Notes: generated by a model not told the origin, from the letters alone. Shown: positions 55,262 through 63,468, numbered from the stretch's first letter. The stretch is DNA of 64,000 nucleotides from Cognataquiflexum aquatile (GCF_003316845.1 NZ_QMIK01000009.1:116676-180675), one strand, 5' to 3'. A program made the numbers and translations.

Positions 55262-55626
55262 GGCAGTGGAGACACTGCCGCTTTGATTGTCATGCTGATT
55301 TGTCAAATTAATTTCATTTGGTAGAAAAGAATCCGGAAAGGATTGAAGGTTGGGGTGGCTTCATTCTGAATCGCAGCTTACCGGGGTGAAGAATCTCTTT
55401 AATTTTTGAGACTCTTCAATGCGTTACCATTGACTAATAGTAATTTACCCCTTCGGCAAGCTCAGGGATCGGTTATTGGGATTTTCAAGGGAGAGGAGGG
55501 AAAAGCGGCGAAGCCGCTTTTCCCTCCTCTCCCCTTATCCTAACCAACCGAGGTGGCCGAGCTTGCCGAGGCCGGAATATTTAACATTAATGTCATTCCC
55601 TCGCCCTTGGCAGTGTCTCCACTGCC
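55262..55626. repeat. Intergenic hairpin group upstream of prmA (55233-55733)
   Basis: No gene in 55233-55733. GGCAGTG / CACTGCC arms occur at 55262-55279 around GAGA and again, in the opposite sense, at 55609-55626 around TCTC. Both share the GTG(GA/TC)GACAC-like core with hairpins at 16791 and 16927. The stretch also contains CCCCTTCGGCAAGCTCAGG-type sequence and a GGCCGAGCTTGCCGAGGCC near 55555-55573, and the long hairpin listed separately. The right third towards tpiA repeats CTCGTACCTCCCACTTC-like simple sequence. Confidence 0.7.
55489..55533. repeat. Perfect 21-bp inverted repeat with three-base loop
   Basis: Left arm 55489-55509 begins GGGAGAGGAGGG and ends AAAAGCGGC. The loop is GAA (55510-55512). 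The right arm 55513-55533 is the exact reverse complement. No T-run follows and it lies in the middle of a 500-base non-coding gap. This is far stronger than a typical terminator. Confidence 0.9.
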
Positions 55627-55733
55627 TTTTGTGGATAATTCCCGAGGAATTCAAATAAGGATTGGTCAATACCACCTCGTACTTCTCACCTCGTACCTCC
55701 CACTTCTCACTTCCAACTTCCCAACTTCCTACC

Positions 55734-56495
55734 TTAAAACGACTTCACAATCTCCACAAAATCCCTTGACTTCAGCGATGCCCCACCGATCAATCCTCCA
55801 TCCACATCAGGTTTGGAGAAAAGGTCTTTGGCATTTCCCGGATTTGCAGAACCGCCATATAGGATAGAGGTATTGTCCGCCAACTCTTTACCGAATTTGC
55901 TTGCCAAATGGCTTCTCAAAGCCGCGTGCATTTCCTGTGCCTGATCAGAAGAAGCTGTCCTACCTGTTCCGATGGCCCAGATGGGTTCGTAAGCTATGAC
56001 GATTTTAGACATTTCTTCAGGAGAAAACCCAAACAAACTTTCTGTCAGTTGCTGTTTCACATAAGCTTCATGGGTACCGGCTTCACGGATTTCCAATGGT
56101 TCGCCGCAGCAGAAGATCGGAGTCAGTCCATTGGCAAGTGCCTGTTTGGTTTTTTCGGTAAGCAATTGGTTTGATTCTTTGAAGTATTCCCTTCTCTCGC
56201 TGTGTCCGATGATGACATAGGTAGCGCCGAAGGAAGCCAACATGCCGGCGGAAGTTTCCCCTGTAAAAGCACCCGAAGCTTTGTCGGAGCAATTCTGAGA
56301 ACCAAGAAAAAGGTTTGGTGTATCTCCGATCAGTTTTTTGACGGGATAAAGGTGTACAAAAGGAGGGTTGAGGACTGCGATGACATCTTTGATGTTTTCA
56401 TCCTTCAGCATATTGACGATTTCAGAAGTCAGTTTTTGGCCTTCTTCCAGGTTGAGGTTCATTTTCCAGTTTCCGGCTACAATTTTTTTGCGCAT
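55734..56495 (-). CDS. tpiA: Triose-phosphate isomerase
   Basis: Interconverts dihydroxyacetone phosphate and glyceraldehyde 3-phosphate in glycolysis. It has 253 residues. Catalytic signatures: GNWKMNLNL (Lys), VIIGHSERREYFKES (His), VIAYEPIWAIGTGRTAS (Glu) and the phosphate-binding NTSILYGGSANPGNA. Normal start ATG at 56495. It is divergent from recX over 72 bases and is not in an operon with other glycolytic genes here. Confidence 0.98.
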   Translation of the reverse strand: MRKKIVAGNWKMNLNLEEGQKLTSEIVNMLKDENIKDVIAVLNPPFVHLYPVKKLIGDTPNLFLGSQNCSDKASGAFTGETSAGMLASFGATYVIIGHSERREYFKESNQLLTEKTKQALANGLTPIFCCGEPLEIREAGTHEAYVKQQLTESLFGFSPEEMSKIVIAYEPIWAIGTGRTASSDQAQEMHAALRSHLASKFGKELADNTSILYGGSANPGNAKDLFSKPDVDGGLIGGASLKSRDFVEIVKSF

Positions 56496-56567
56496 GGTTT
56501 CTTCGGTTTGATGGTTAGATTTGAAAAAAATAACTTCAAAAGTTACTTTGGGCTAAAATTACATAAA

Positions 56568-57083
56568 ATGTCCTACCCACGAAAAGAATATAATCCCGAT
56601 CAGCCCAGAAAGTATTGGTCATTGGCCGAAGCCAAGGTGAAAATCGCGGCTTATTGCGCTTACCAAGAGCGCTGTCAGGAGGAGGTAAGGACCAAACTGG
56701 CCGAAAAAGGACTCATTGGAGATCAGGCAGAGGAATTGATCTCACACCTGATCGAAGAGGGGTTTTTGAATGAAGAGCGCTTTGCACAGGCTTTTGTCAG
56801 GGGAAAGTTTAACCTGAAAAAGTGGGGGAGAAACAAGATCACCCAAGAACTCAAACTCCGTAAAGTCAGCCCCAACTGCATCAAATCCGGCTTGAAGGAA
56901 ATCGATCCGGAAGAGTATTGGCAAATGCTTCTCGGCTTGGTAGAAAAAAAATCAGGGTTTGTCAAAGATCCCGATCAGTTTAAGAAAAAGTATAAAATCC
57001 AACAGTACCTGATCGGGAGGGGATTTGAGTCTGATTTGGTACAAAGTGCTGTGGAAACCGTTTTTTCAGAACAAAATCTTTAA
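56568..57083 (+). CDS. recX: Regulatory protein RecX
   Basis: A 171-residue all-helical protein that modulates RecA filaments. The start is the ATG at 56568 (SYPRKEYNPDQPRKYWSL); the longer frame upstream runs through tpiA. RecX repeats: AYCAYQERCQEEVRTKLAEKG, EEGFLNEERFAQAFVRGKFN, LKKWGRNKITQELKLRKV and the C-terminal IQQYLIGRGFESDLVQSAV. recA is not next to it. The residue pattern RFAQAFVRGK with WGRNKI is a strong RecX signature. Confidence 0.93.
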   Translation: MSYPRKEYNPDQPRKYWSLAEAKVKIAAYCAYQERCQEEVRTKLAEKGLIGDQAEELISHLIEEGFLNEERFAQAFVRGKFNLKKWGRNKITQELKLRKVSPNCIKSGLKEIDPEEYWQMLLGLVEKKSGFVKDPDQFKKKYKIQQYLIGRGFESDLVQSAVETVFSEQNL

Positions 57084-57127
57084 TTTCTGAAAGCAAAAGC
57101 CTAATTTGCGAAAGATTTGATAGCCAA

Positions 57128-57631
57128 ATGATTCAAAAGTTATTTCCCCTTGACAAAAATTACATTTTAAGACAGGCCCAATCCATTTTGGAAGAGCAGA
57201 TGCTTGAAGTGATGGTTTTTGAACTCAAAAAATCCTACACCCAACTTTACAATCCATTGATGCTGATGGATGAAACCTTTGCCAAAATCCTCGATACCTA
57301 CGAATATCCCAAGGACAGGCTCAGGATGATTTATAGGCAACTTTGCGGGATTTACCGGTTCAAGAACAGGGACAACCAATTGGAACTGCTTTTTGACGGA
57401 AGGACACATTTAGAAAAGTTTCAGGAAGATTGGTCAAGACAGCTCTTGGATTGGGTTCACGAACTCGGATATAACGAGCAATATGTAAAAACAATGCTTC
57501 GTATGACCCTACTTTTTGATACAGAATCGAGGGCAGAATGGTCAGAAAACCACTGCAAGTTTTTTATCAATGAGTACTTTGAACTCAAAATCATCAAACG
57601 CAAAGGCGAACTCAAGCTTATGATAGCATAA
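57128..57631 (+). CDS. Hypothetical helical protein
   Basis: A 167-residue soluble, helix-rich protein (IQKLFPLDKNYILRQAQSIL, VFELKKSYTQLYNPLMLMDE, NEQYVKTMLRMTLLFDTESR, EYFELKIIKRKGELKLMIA). No family was recognised and no membrane segment or signal is seen. It starts 44 bases after recX on the same strand and ends at a strong terminator, so it may belong to the recX transcript. Function unknown. Confidence 0.75.
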   Translation: MIQKLFPLDKNYILRQAQSILEEQMLEVMVFELKKSYTQLYNPLMLMDETFAKILDTYEYPKDRLRMIYRQLCGIYRFKNRDNQLELLFDGRTHLEKFQEDWSRQLLDWVHELGYNEQYVKTMLRMTLLFDTESRAEWSENHCKFFINEYFELKIIKRKGELKLMIA

Positions 57632-57632
57632 A

Positions 57633-57662
57633 AAAATCCACCGAGAGATCGGTGGTTTTTTT
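57633..57662 (+). terminator. Terminator after the hypothetical gene
   Basis: CCACCGA and TCGGTGG (around 57639-57656) form a perfect stem around GAGA, with an A-run before and a T-run after. Confidence 0.9.
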
Positions 57663-58020
57663 ATGTTGTTCAAGCTGAATTTAAGTTTTTACTTGAACAA
57701 AAGTTTTGATCAAACCTATCTTAAAAATTTTCTACTTACTACAAAATCTAATTTTTTCGAAGTGGGGAGGAATGACGGCGGACCGGGCCGGCACAGGCCT
57801 TGTGTGCGGATAGGATTCTGCCGTCTTGACTTTTTGGGCTACTTTTTTTGTCAAGAAAAAAAGTAGCTGTAATAGGGACTTTTATTTTTTTCTAAACCTA
57901 AAGAAATTCTTTAAACCTAATTTAGGTGGGATCATTTATGATTTTATCCATATCCAAAACCAGGATAAAAATAGGTTTGTAAGCCGATGTTTTTATTTCA
58001 AGCTAGTTTAAAACTGAATA
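57663..58020. other. Intergenic region with a 12-bp A/T-rich hairpin
   Basis: No convincing gene. GCTACTTTTTTT (57838-57849) pairs perfectly with AAAAAAAGTAGC (57856-57867) around GTCAAG, preceded by a GC-richer stretch GGACCGGGCCGGCACAGGCC. Short frames here (for example around 57663-57866) end in LDFLGYFF-type residues that are a by-product of this repeat, which recurs in Bacteroidota intergenic DNA. Confidence 0.6.
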
Positions 58021-58023
58021 AAA

Positions 58024-58046
58024 AAAACCACCGATCAGGTGGTTTT
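58024..58046 (-). terminator. Terminator of the cytochrome pair
   Basis: AAAACCACC (58024-58032) and GGTGGTTTT (58038-58046) form a perfect stem; on the minus strand a T-run follows, 28 bases after the stop of the heme-binding protein gene. Confidence 0.85.
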
Positions 58047-58073
58047 ATTGTTTTAATCAGAAGATTGTAATTC

Positions 58074-58550
58074 CTATTCCTCTTCATCCTCCTCCTCAGC
58101 CACGATATCCATCGTCTCCTCTGCCCAAGTCACGATCTTGGCACGCTGCGCATCGTCAAGCTTGCCCGAAGGATGCATCAACGTGTAGATTTCCATCGGC
58201 ATGCGGCCTTCTTTTACCTCAATGGCGATGTCATCCAGGATGCCAAGCTTATCCATCATTTCATATTCCTGCCAGGTAGAGAAGTTGACTTCCTCCCGAG
58301 CTTCCCGCACATCCTTGGCCACCAACCAAGAGGAGGGCGCCACATAAGAATACCATGGATAGACCGTCTCATTGCTGTGGCAGGAGTAACAGGAAGTTTT
58401 CAGCATGGTTGAAATTTCTTCGCTTGCCAAGCCGTTGAGTACGATGTCGCCGGGATTGTCTGTTTCGACAGCAGGCAGTTCATTGGGTACAAACTGTATC
58501 CCCACAAATACCACGGCCACGCCGCCCAAGATATATTGCCAAAGTTTCAT
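58074..58550 (-). CDS. Heme-binding (c-type) membrane-anchored protein
   Basis: From the ATG at 58550 this 158-residue protein has an N-terminal anchor (LWQYILGGVAVVFVGIQFVP) and a single heme c motif CYSCH in LKTSCYSCHSNETVYPWYSY, typical of the Haem_bd domain. An acidic tail DIVAEEEDEEE follows GKLDDAQRAKIVTWAEE. The upstream gene overlaps its start by one base, giving a coupled pair. It probably handles electrons at the periplasmic face of the inner membrane; the partner oxidase or reductase is not here. Confidence 0.88.
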   Translation of the reverse strand: MKLWQYILGGVAVVFVGIQFVPNELPAVETDNPGDIVLNGLASEEISTMLKTSCYSCHSNETVYPWYSYVAPSSWLVAKDVREAREEVNFSTWQEYEMMDKLGILDDIAIEVKEGRMPMEIYTLMHPSGKLDDAQRAKIVTWAEETMDIVAEEEDEEE

Positions 58551-58942
58551 TATTTGGATTTCTTTTTGCCTGCACTCCATTCCATCAAAGTCGCAAGGTC
58601 GGACTCAGACAACTTGCCCTCAGGCTTGTTTTCGAGGAACTTCGCAGGAGGCATTTCCCCTTTTGTCAATGTCTCGTTGATCTTTGCCATGGTGGCCATT
58701 TGCTTGGACTTCTTGGTCGCCTCAAAAGCATCCCAATCCAGCTTGGCTTTTCCTTTTTCGTTTTTGGAGGCTGCATTGTGGCAGCCGTAGCACTTCTGTT
58801 CTACTACTGCTTTCACATTGGCGGGCATGTCAGGTGCCAATGCATGGAGTTCGGCTTCGGTTTCGGATACTGATTTGGTAGTACCTTGGATAAACAAAAG
58901 ACCAAGAATGGCCAAAGTCGGGAATAAAAATGTTTTTTTCAT
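58550..58942 (-). CDS. Small cytochrome c-like protein
   Basis: A 130-residue exported protein: signal peptide (FLFPTLAILGLLFIQG) and one CYGCH heme site in VVEQKCYGCHNAASKNEK, with a distal Met candidate in GEMPPAKFLENKPEG. The pattern, MPPxxFL and a short C-terminal KKSK tail, fits the small cytochrome/heme-binding group of Bacteroidota. Its stop overlaps the ATG of the heme-binding partner gene (TAATG), so both are made together. The 256 bases before it hold nothing recognised. Confidence 0.85.
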   Translation of the reverse strand: MKKTFLFPTLAILGLLFIQGTTKSVSETEAELHALAPDMPANVKAVVEQKCYGCHNAASKNEKGKAKLDWDAFEATKKSKQMATMAKINETLTKGEMPPAKFLENKPEGKLSESDLATLMEWSAGKKKSK

Positions 58943-59198
58943 AGAGAGTGTTTTATGGTTCTAGCAGGAATTTCAAAAATTTTTTTCAGTTCTGCAAGAG
59001 AGGAGGATTGGATTGGCCGCATTTTTTAGAAATGAGTGCTTTTAGGATTTAAAAGGCTTGGATTCAGGGGTTTTGAAGGAAAAAAATCCAATCTGGAGTA
59101 CCCTATAGTCCCTAATCATCCGTCAACCTCAATCTAGACTTTGCGGAATATGCGATTGCTAGTTTCTTTGATTTCTACTACCCACTTCTGAACCTACT

Positions 59199-59517
59199 CA
59201 GTTCACCAAAAAGGTAACCGAGTTCGGCAAATAGGCGAGTGAGTTCACCTCCGAGGCGAGAGAGTTCACCAAAAAGGCGAGAGAGTTCACCAAAAAGGCG
59301 AGAGAGTTCATCTCCAAGGCGAACCAGTTCACCAAAAAGGTAACCGAGTTCACCTCCGAGGTGAGAGAGTTCACCAAAAAGGCGAGAGTGTTCATCTCCA
59401 AGGCGAACCAGTTCACCAAAAAGGTAACCGAGTTCAGCAAAAAGGTGAGTGAGTTCACCAAAAAGGTCAGTGAGTTCTCCAAAAAGGTGAACTGGGTAGG
59501 TAAAAAGGTGAGTGAGT
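59199..59517. repeat. Tandem array A, 21-bp period, about 15 units
   Basis: The unit is GAGTTCACC-AAAAAG-GCGAGA (9+6+6 bases), with variants GAGTTCACCTCCGAGGCGAGA, AGTTCATCTCCAAGGCGAACC and ACCAAAAAGGTAACC. Within units the arms CACC/GGTG or CACCT/AGGTG surround the A-rich core, so many can fold as mini-hairpins. The plus strand reads as heptads (FTKKVTE, FTKKARE, FISKANQ) but a stop interrupts; the minus strand reads LAFLVNS heptads. I see no start or ribosome site that supports translation. It directly precedes palindrome cassette A. Confidence 0.9.
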
Positions 59518-59526
59518 GAGTATATA

Positions 59527-59890
59527 AAGTGGGAGGGGGTACTTCGGAAGTAGCCCCCTCCACTTCAGAAGTACCCCACTGGACAAAAATAGTTCGACAC
59601 CCTTCGGGGTCATTAGGATATTCTTGGATGCTTTGATCCACGGGCAGCAGCCCGTGGCTATTGAGAGGTTTGACCCCGTTCGGGGTCAGTTTTAGGATCT
59701 CAAGAAGAAGCAAAGTAGTCCAGTTTCTGCCTTTGAATTCTTAAATATCAGAGAATAGAAAAAATGATCCTGAAGGGATCAAACTTCTCAATACTTGTCC
59801 GCTGTGGCGGAGCCCCCGGTAAAACCGGGGGAAAGATAAAAGATGATAGATGGCAACAACCCTGGAGGGGTTGAATTTGAGTGAAATGGA
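59527..59890. repeat. Palindrome cassette A
   Basis: First of two direct copies; the second is at 63469-63835. In order: a GTGGGAGGGGGTACTTCGG-type hairpin (59529-59578), GACACCCTTCGGGGTC, CCACGGGCAGCAGCCCGTGG (near 59639), GACCCCGTTCGGGGTC (near 59674), GATCCTGAAGGGATC (near 59766), CCCCCGGTAAAACCGGGGG (near 59813) and CAACCCTGGAGGGGTTG (near 59858). The unit between palindromes is nearly identical between copies, while several loops differ. No transposase is inside it. The 140 bases from 59891 to the amidohydrolase stop show nothing recognised. Confidence 0.9.
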
Positions 59891-60030
59891 ATCTTCAAGT
59901 TCCTAAGAAAAAAAGTGTAAATGCTTACGACTGCTGGACTTAATTTACCCGGTCCAACCATCAGACGGTATACTACATCTAGAAAGGGGATTTATTCACA
60001 TTGTTACCTGCATTTGGCTTTCATAAATTT

Positions 60031-61926
60031 TCAGTGGTCATGGTCATGCCCAGTAACAATTCGCTGAATATGATTAAAAGCAGCAAAAGAAAACGAATCT
60101 GATCCGTAGGTGGCACTATACCCCAATTCACTTTTTAAATATTTATTACCTACGGGCTGTTTTTTACCCTCTACAACAGTGCCCCAAACTTTTATGTCTT
60201 TTATTTTTAAGGGTTCACAAGTAACAGGATTTTCGGACAGTATGGTAAAGTTTGCCAGTTTTCCCGGTTCAATGGATCCTATCTGATCTTCCATTTTTAA
60301 TGAATAGGCAGCCTCAATTGTAACGGCCTTTAATGCTCCTTCACGAGATACTATTTGGTCAGGTGCAGCCACCCTTCCACTCGCCGTAAGACGGTTGACA
60401 CCACACCACATCAGGTAAAGAGGATCTGCCGGTGCCATAGGCATATCACTATGATATGAAAAGGAGACTCCGGCTCTTTCTACATCTCCCATGCGCACCA
60501 TGTTGTCTGCTCGTTCAGGACCTAACCCATTCTTGCTGTAATTATCAGCCAAAGCAGCGGTATAATAGGGGTTGCCACTAACAATACAACCTAGCTTGGC
60601 CAATCGATCAACCTGGTCTTTTTGGCTTACTGCAAAATGAACAATAACAGTCCGGTGATCGAAACGGGGATTTCTCCGTAAATTTATTTCCAGAGTGTTG
60701 AGCACCCGGTCTAATCCCGCATCACCGTTTACATGAATATGGATTTGATAACCTGCATCCCAGAAAATCCGAAATGCTCTTTCAAAAACATCCTTATCGG
60801 TCATCCATTCTCCATGGTGATGGTCGAGATATGGGTCTCTAACTTGCATGAGTTGAGAATAAATTGCGCCATCAGAAAAAAGTTTTATCTGATTTTTAGC
60901 AAGCGAAGTTTTGCCATAGTACCAGGTTTCTAATTTACCTGCTTCTTCCAATACCTGCGCGTCATCCTTATACTTGTCGCAAAGCGTTTTACCATCTGCA
61001 ATAAAACTCCAACTGAAAGGCATATCATTACCCGACATCACGGTGTTAACTGCGTCCTGTAGTTGTTTCACAAGTATTCCACCCGGTTCATTGCCAAACG
61101 TTATACCTTTCGAATGCATATAATCTCTCATGATTTTCAGACCGGTTTCAAGTTTTTCAGGTGTTGCCAATATGTTGGCAATTTTAGGGGCCACAGCGAA
61201 CATACCTTGCTCCCAGAAACGCCCTTCAGCAAGATTTGATTGTTTTTTAGGCGTTTCTTCCCAAGTTTTTATTAAACTCTCATCTATTGCACAATTGTTA
61301 AGTGCCTTTGTATTCAACACAATCTCATGGCAACTTCTCAGCCAAGCAAGAACAGGCCTGGTTAAGCTGATCTTATCCAGATCGGCTTTGGTAAGTGGCC
61401 CATAAAAGCTTGGATGATACCCCCATGTGACCAATGGTTCATCGGGATCTTCCATTAGTTTCTCGGCTTCCGCCAGCCGTTTCATGAAATCGTTTTTATC
61501 TTTGACTGCGGTTTTTGTAACTCCCGGCAAAGACCAATCTTCAATAGATAACACCTCAGAGGCCATTGTCAGTGCAGCTAGTACAGGGTGATCGTGCTGT
61601 GCAATAAATCCCGGTATGATTACTTTATCGTTGAAAGTTTTGTCAAGCCTTGTTGGTTGATCTCCTATCAATTTTCCCAATTCTTCATGTGTACCAACAG
61701 CAAGAATTCTACCATTGACCACGGCAACAGCTTCTGCTTTTGGCTTGGCAGGATTCATCGTGATAATTTCCTTGGCAGTGTAAATGGTTACAGGCGGGGC
61801 CGATTGAATACTGCTTCCTATGTCTTGTAAAGTCTGACAATTCGAAGGAATGGTCATGCTGACAATGCTTGCTAAAGTCAGAAACATCAGCTTATGCAAA
61901 TGGACTTTTACACTGAGATTGTTCAT
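60031..61926 (-). CDS. Exported amidohydrolase, YtcJ-like
   Basis: A 631-residue member of the amidohydrolase superfamily with a signal peptide (LMFLTLASIVSMTIPSNCQ). Metal-site signatures: the HxH motif in IAQHDHPVLAAL, IKLFSDGAIYSQLMQV (the lysine-region strand), HIHVNGDAGLDRVL, VIVHFAVSQ and the distal aspartate in FSYHSDMPMAPADPLYL. The C-terminal composite sandwich returns with GSIEPGKLANFTIL. The tail ends GHDHDH, a possible extra metal site. YtcJ-type enzymes hydrolyse amides or related bonds in varied substrates; this one's is unknown. It is alone and lies between the two palindrome cassettes. Confidence 0.9.
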   Translation of the reverse strand: MNNLSVKVHLHKLMFLTLASIVSMTIPSNCQTLQDIGSSIQSAPPVTIYTAKEIITMNPAKPKAEAVAVVNGRILAVGTHEELGKLIGDQPTRLDKTFNDKVIIPGFIAQHDHPVLAALTMASEVLSIEDWSLPGVTKTAVKDKNDFMKRLAEAEKLMEDPDEPLVTWGYHPSFYGPLTKADLDKISLTRPVLAWLRSCHEIVLNTKALNNCAIDESLIKTWEETPKKQSNLAEGRFWEQGMFAVAPKIANILATPEKLETGLKIMRDYMHSKGITFGNEPGGILVKQLQDAVNTVMSGNDMPFSWSFIADGKTLCDKYKDDAQVLEEAGKLETWYYGKTSLAKNQIKLFSDGAIYSQLMQVRDPYLDHHHGEWMTDKDVFERAFRIFWDAGYQIHIHVNGDAGLDRVLNTLEINLRRNPRFDHRTVIVHFAVSQKDQVDRLAKLGCIVSGNPYYTAALADNYSKNGLGPERADNMVRMGDVERAGVSFSYHSDMPMAPADPLYLMWCGVNRLTASGRVAAPDQIVSREGALKAVTIEAAYSLKMEDQIGSIEPGKLANFTILSENPVTCEPLKIKDIKVWGTVVEGKKQPVGNKYLKSELGYSATYGSDSFSFAAFNHIQRIVTGHDHDH

Positions 61927-62209
61927 AGAATTTGAATTATTGGTTTCTAATCACTTGTAAATAGTATCAATTTTTGTTCAGTGAATATTTCATACTTCAC
62001 TTTTTGCTATTGTTTTCGAGAAAATTCCGGTTTTGGACGTTGCTAGTAACCGAGGACTGTGAAAAAAGTCCCTTTTGTTTTTTAGGTCATTTCATTTACA
62101 GTCCCTCTAAAATTAATAAAATTAGTTGTATTGTTTTCAGGCAATCATCATATTTCTATGGTCCATATTCAGTGAATAGACCGATTTCAACTCTCCTTTT
62201 CTTGTCTGG

Positions 62210-62332
62210 ATGAACTATATCCTTGAAAACCCAGTAAGGTTATGCATTGTGGAAAAGCCTGAGGACTATTTATATTCAAGTGCACGAAATTATTCTGGTA
62301 TGAAAGGTTTAATTGAGGTAGACTATTTGTGA
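62210..62332 (+). pseudogene. C-terminal remnant of an IS200-like / REP-associated transposase
   Basis: About 40 codons ending at TGA 62330-62332 read NYILENPVRLCIVEKPEDYL, then YSSARNYSGMKGLIEVDYL, the classic C-terminal end of REP-associated tyrosine transposases (Y1, IS200-like), where NPVRAGIV..PEDYxxSSARxY is conserved. The catalytic HUH and Tyr parts are missing; upstream sequence is not recognisable, so the gene is decayed. The stretch 61927-62209 between the amidohydrolase start and this remnant shows no gene. Its position between the two palindrome cassettes suggests the family that may have spread them. Confidence 0.8.
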
Positions 62333-62386
62333 TTTGATATATCTTCTAATTGCATCCCGATGGCTATCGTAGATGGAAGGATAAAA

Positions 62387-62409
62387 GGGTGGAATTTGTA
62401 ATTCCACCC
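62387..62409. repeat. Perfect palindrome after the transposase remnant
   Basis: GGGTGGAATT (62387-62396) pairs exactly with AATTCCACCC (62400-62409) around TGT. A weaker CCCGATGGCTATCG inverted repeat lies just before (62356-62370). Such palindromes are expected at the ends of REP-type elements moved by this transposase class. The bases 62410-62656 hold nothing else recognised. Confidence 0.8.
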
Positions 62410-62656
62410 AGTCGCAGCATCAGGCGCTAAAATACACCTTGGTGGGGCGTGTTTCCTATAAAAGAGTTGAATTCCTATCTCGTCAAGGAATGAAGTCTAA
62501 GTATCAATCACTCAAAAACCCCTTTAAATACCCTGTAGCCGTTTCAAAAAAAATGAAACGTTTAAGTTGGTACACAATGGACTAAAAATAACAATGGTTT
62601 GTTTGAATATGCTTAGTTTAGTTTCAAATAAATGTTTAACCCCCAAACAATTTCAA

Positions 62657-63133
62657 ATGAGTCTAGACAATTCAATTTCGATCCAGATCCCGGAAGCGGA
62701 TCTGACAGTGGTGAGAGATGCCCTTGCGCTTATCCAAACCACACTTGCCCCTTATCTCATAGCCCTGACTCCTGAGGACAGGAAGAAGCTGCCCAAAATG
62801 GGAGACGGCTCAGAGCCTTTTGTAGCCAAGGTCATGGATTATGCGGTAACTGACCCTCAATTTCTACCTGCTTACATTCAGATTGCCGAAATGAAGAAAG
62901 ATTGGGATGTTGTGACAGGACTGCTGCCAATCTTCAGAATCGTGCAGCAACTTGACAGCAATCTCAGTGATACCGTCATGCTGTCGGGATCGGAGGTCTA
63001 TGATGCATCTCTCAAATATTACAAATCGGTTAAAATGGCTGTTAAAATGAATGTACCCAATGCCAAGACAATTGCAGATGACCTCAGCAAAAGGTTTGCA
63101 AACAATGGCAAAAGAGACAAAGTCGCTGAGTAA
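62657..63133 (+). CDS. Conserved hypothetical protein beside array B
   Basis: A 158-residue soluble protein from the ATG at 62657 (SLDNSISIQIPEADLTVVRD); the frame is open 30 codons further up but that part is not protein-like. It is helical: LALIQTTLAPYLIALTPEDR, KLPKMGDGSEPFVAKVMDYA, LPIFRIVQQLDSNLSDTVML, YKSVKMAVKMNVPNAKTIAD. I recall similar proteins as multi-copy hypotheticals in Bacteroidota with the motif LPKMGD, but have no function for them. A strong terminator follows at 63165, and array B begins 114 bases after the stop. Confidence 0.75.
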   Translation: MSLDNSISIQIPEADLTVVRDALALIQTTLAPYLIALTPEDRKKLPKMGDGSEPFVAKVMDYAVTDPQFLPAYIQIAEMKKDWDVVTGLLPIFRIVQQLDSNLSDTVMLSGSEVYDASLKYYKSVKMAVKMNVPNAKTIADDLSKRFANNGKRDKVAE

Positions 63134-63164
63134 CCCAAATGGCATAAACCCTTTATTTGAATGG

Positions 63165-63190
63165 TCCGGGTAGCGATACCCGGATTTTTT
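63165..63190 (+). terminator. Terminator after the conserved hypothetical gene
   Basis: TCCGGGTA (63165-63172) and TACCCGGA (63177-63184) form a perfect stem around GCGA, followed by a T-run. It isolates the gene from array B. Confidence 0.9.
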
Positions 63191-63246
63191 GTTTTTCGAC
63201 TGCTTGGGTTTGCTTTTTGATCCCTTTACCCAATTCATTTTCTTCT

Positions 63247-63468
63247 GCAGTCTACAAAAAGTATACAGCAGTCTATAAAAAGATGACTCCTCTCTACAAA
63301 AAGACGACTGCAGTCTATAAAAAGACAACTGAAGTATACTAAAAGAGTACTGAAGTCACCAAAAAGTATACTGCGGTCTATAAAAAGAGTACTGAAGTCT
63401 ATAAAAAGATGACTCCTCTCTACAAAAAGATGACTTCACTCTATAAAAAGAGTACTGCAGTCTATTTT
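63247..63468. repeat. Tandem array B, 21-bp period, about 10 units
   Basis: The unit is GCAGTCTAY-AAAAAG-AYGACT (9+6+6), with variants AGTACTGAAGT, AGTATACT and GACTGCAGTC palindromes at the junctions. The period and the fixed AAAAAG core are the same as array A, but flanks are unrelated in sequence. The plus strand reads as heptads (AVYKKMT, PLYKKTT, EVYKKMT), ending in sequence shared with the cassette. No start signal supports translation. It directly precedes palindrome cassette B. Confidence 0.9.

Noticed and set aside
56202..56567. Long upstream extension of recX
   Set aside because: It is antisense to tpiA and shows no RecX similarity; the ATG at 56568 starts the conserved protein.
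57663..58011. Two short plus-strand frames after the recX region
   Set aside because: They run through a known-looking intergenic hairpin, overlap each other in different frames and have no leader or family match.
59198..59713. A 171-codon frame on the minus strand through array A and part of cassette A (LAFLVNS heptads)
   Set aside because: It consists of repeat units and palindromes. The 21-base period keeps any frame open, and there is no start context or homologous protein part. Copy B keeps a short matching frame only where the cassette is identical.
63247..63468. Array B (and array A) as a CRISPR array
   Set aside because: The period is only 21 bases, there are no unique spacers of 30 bases or more, and no cas genes are in the window.
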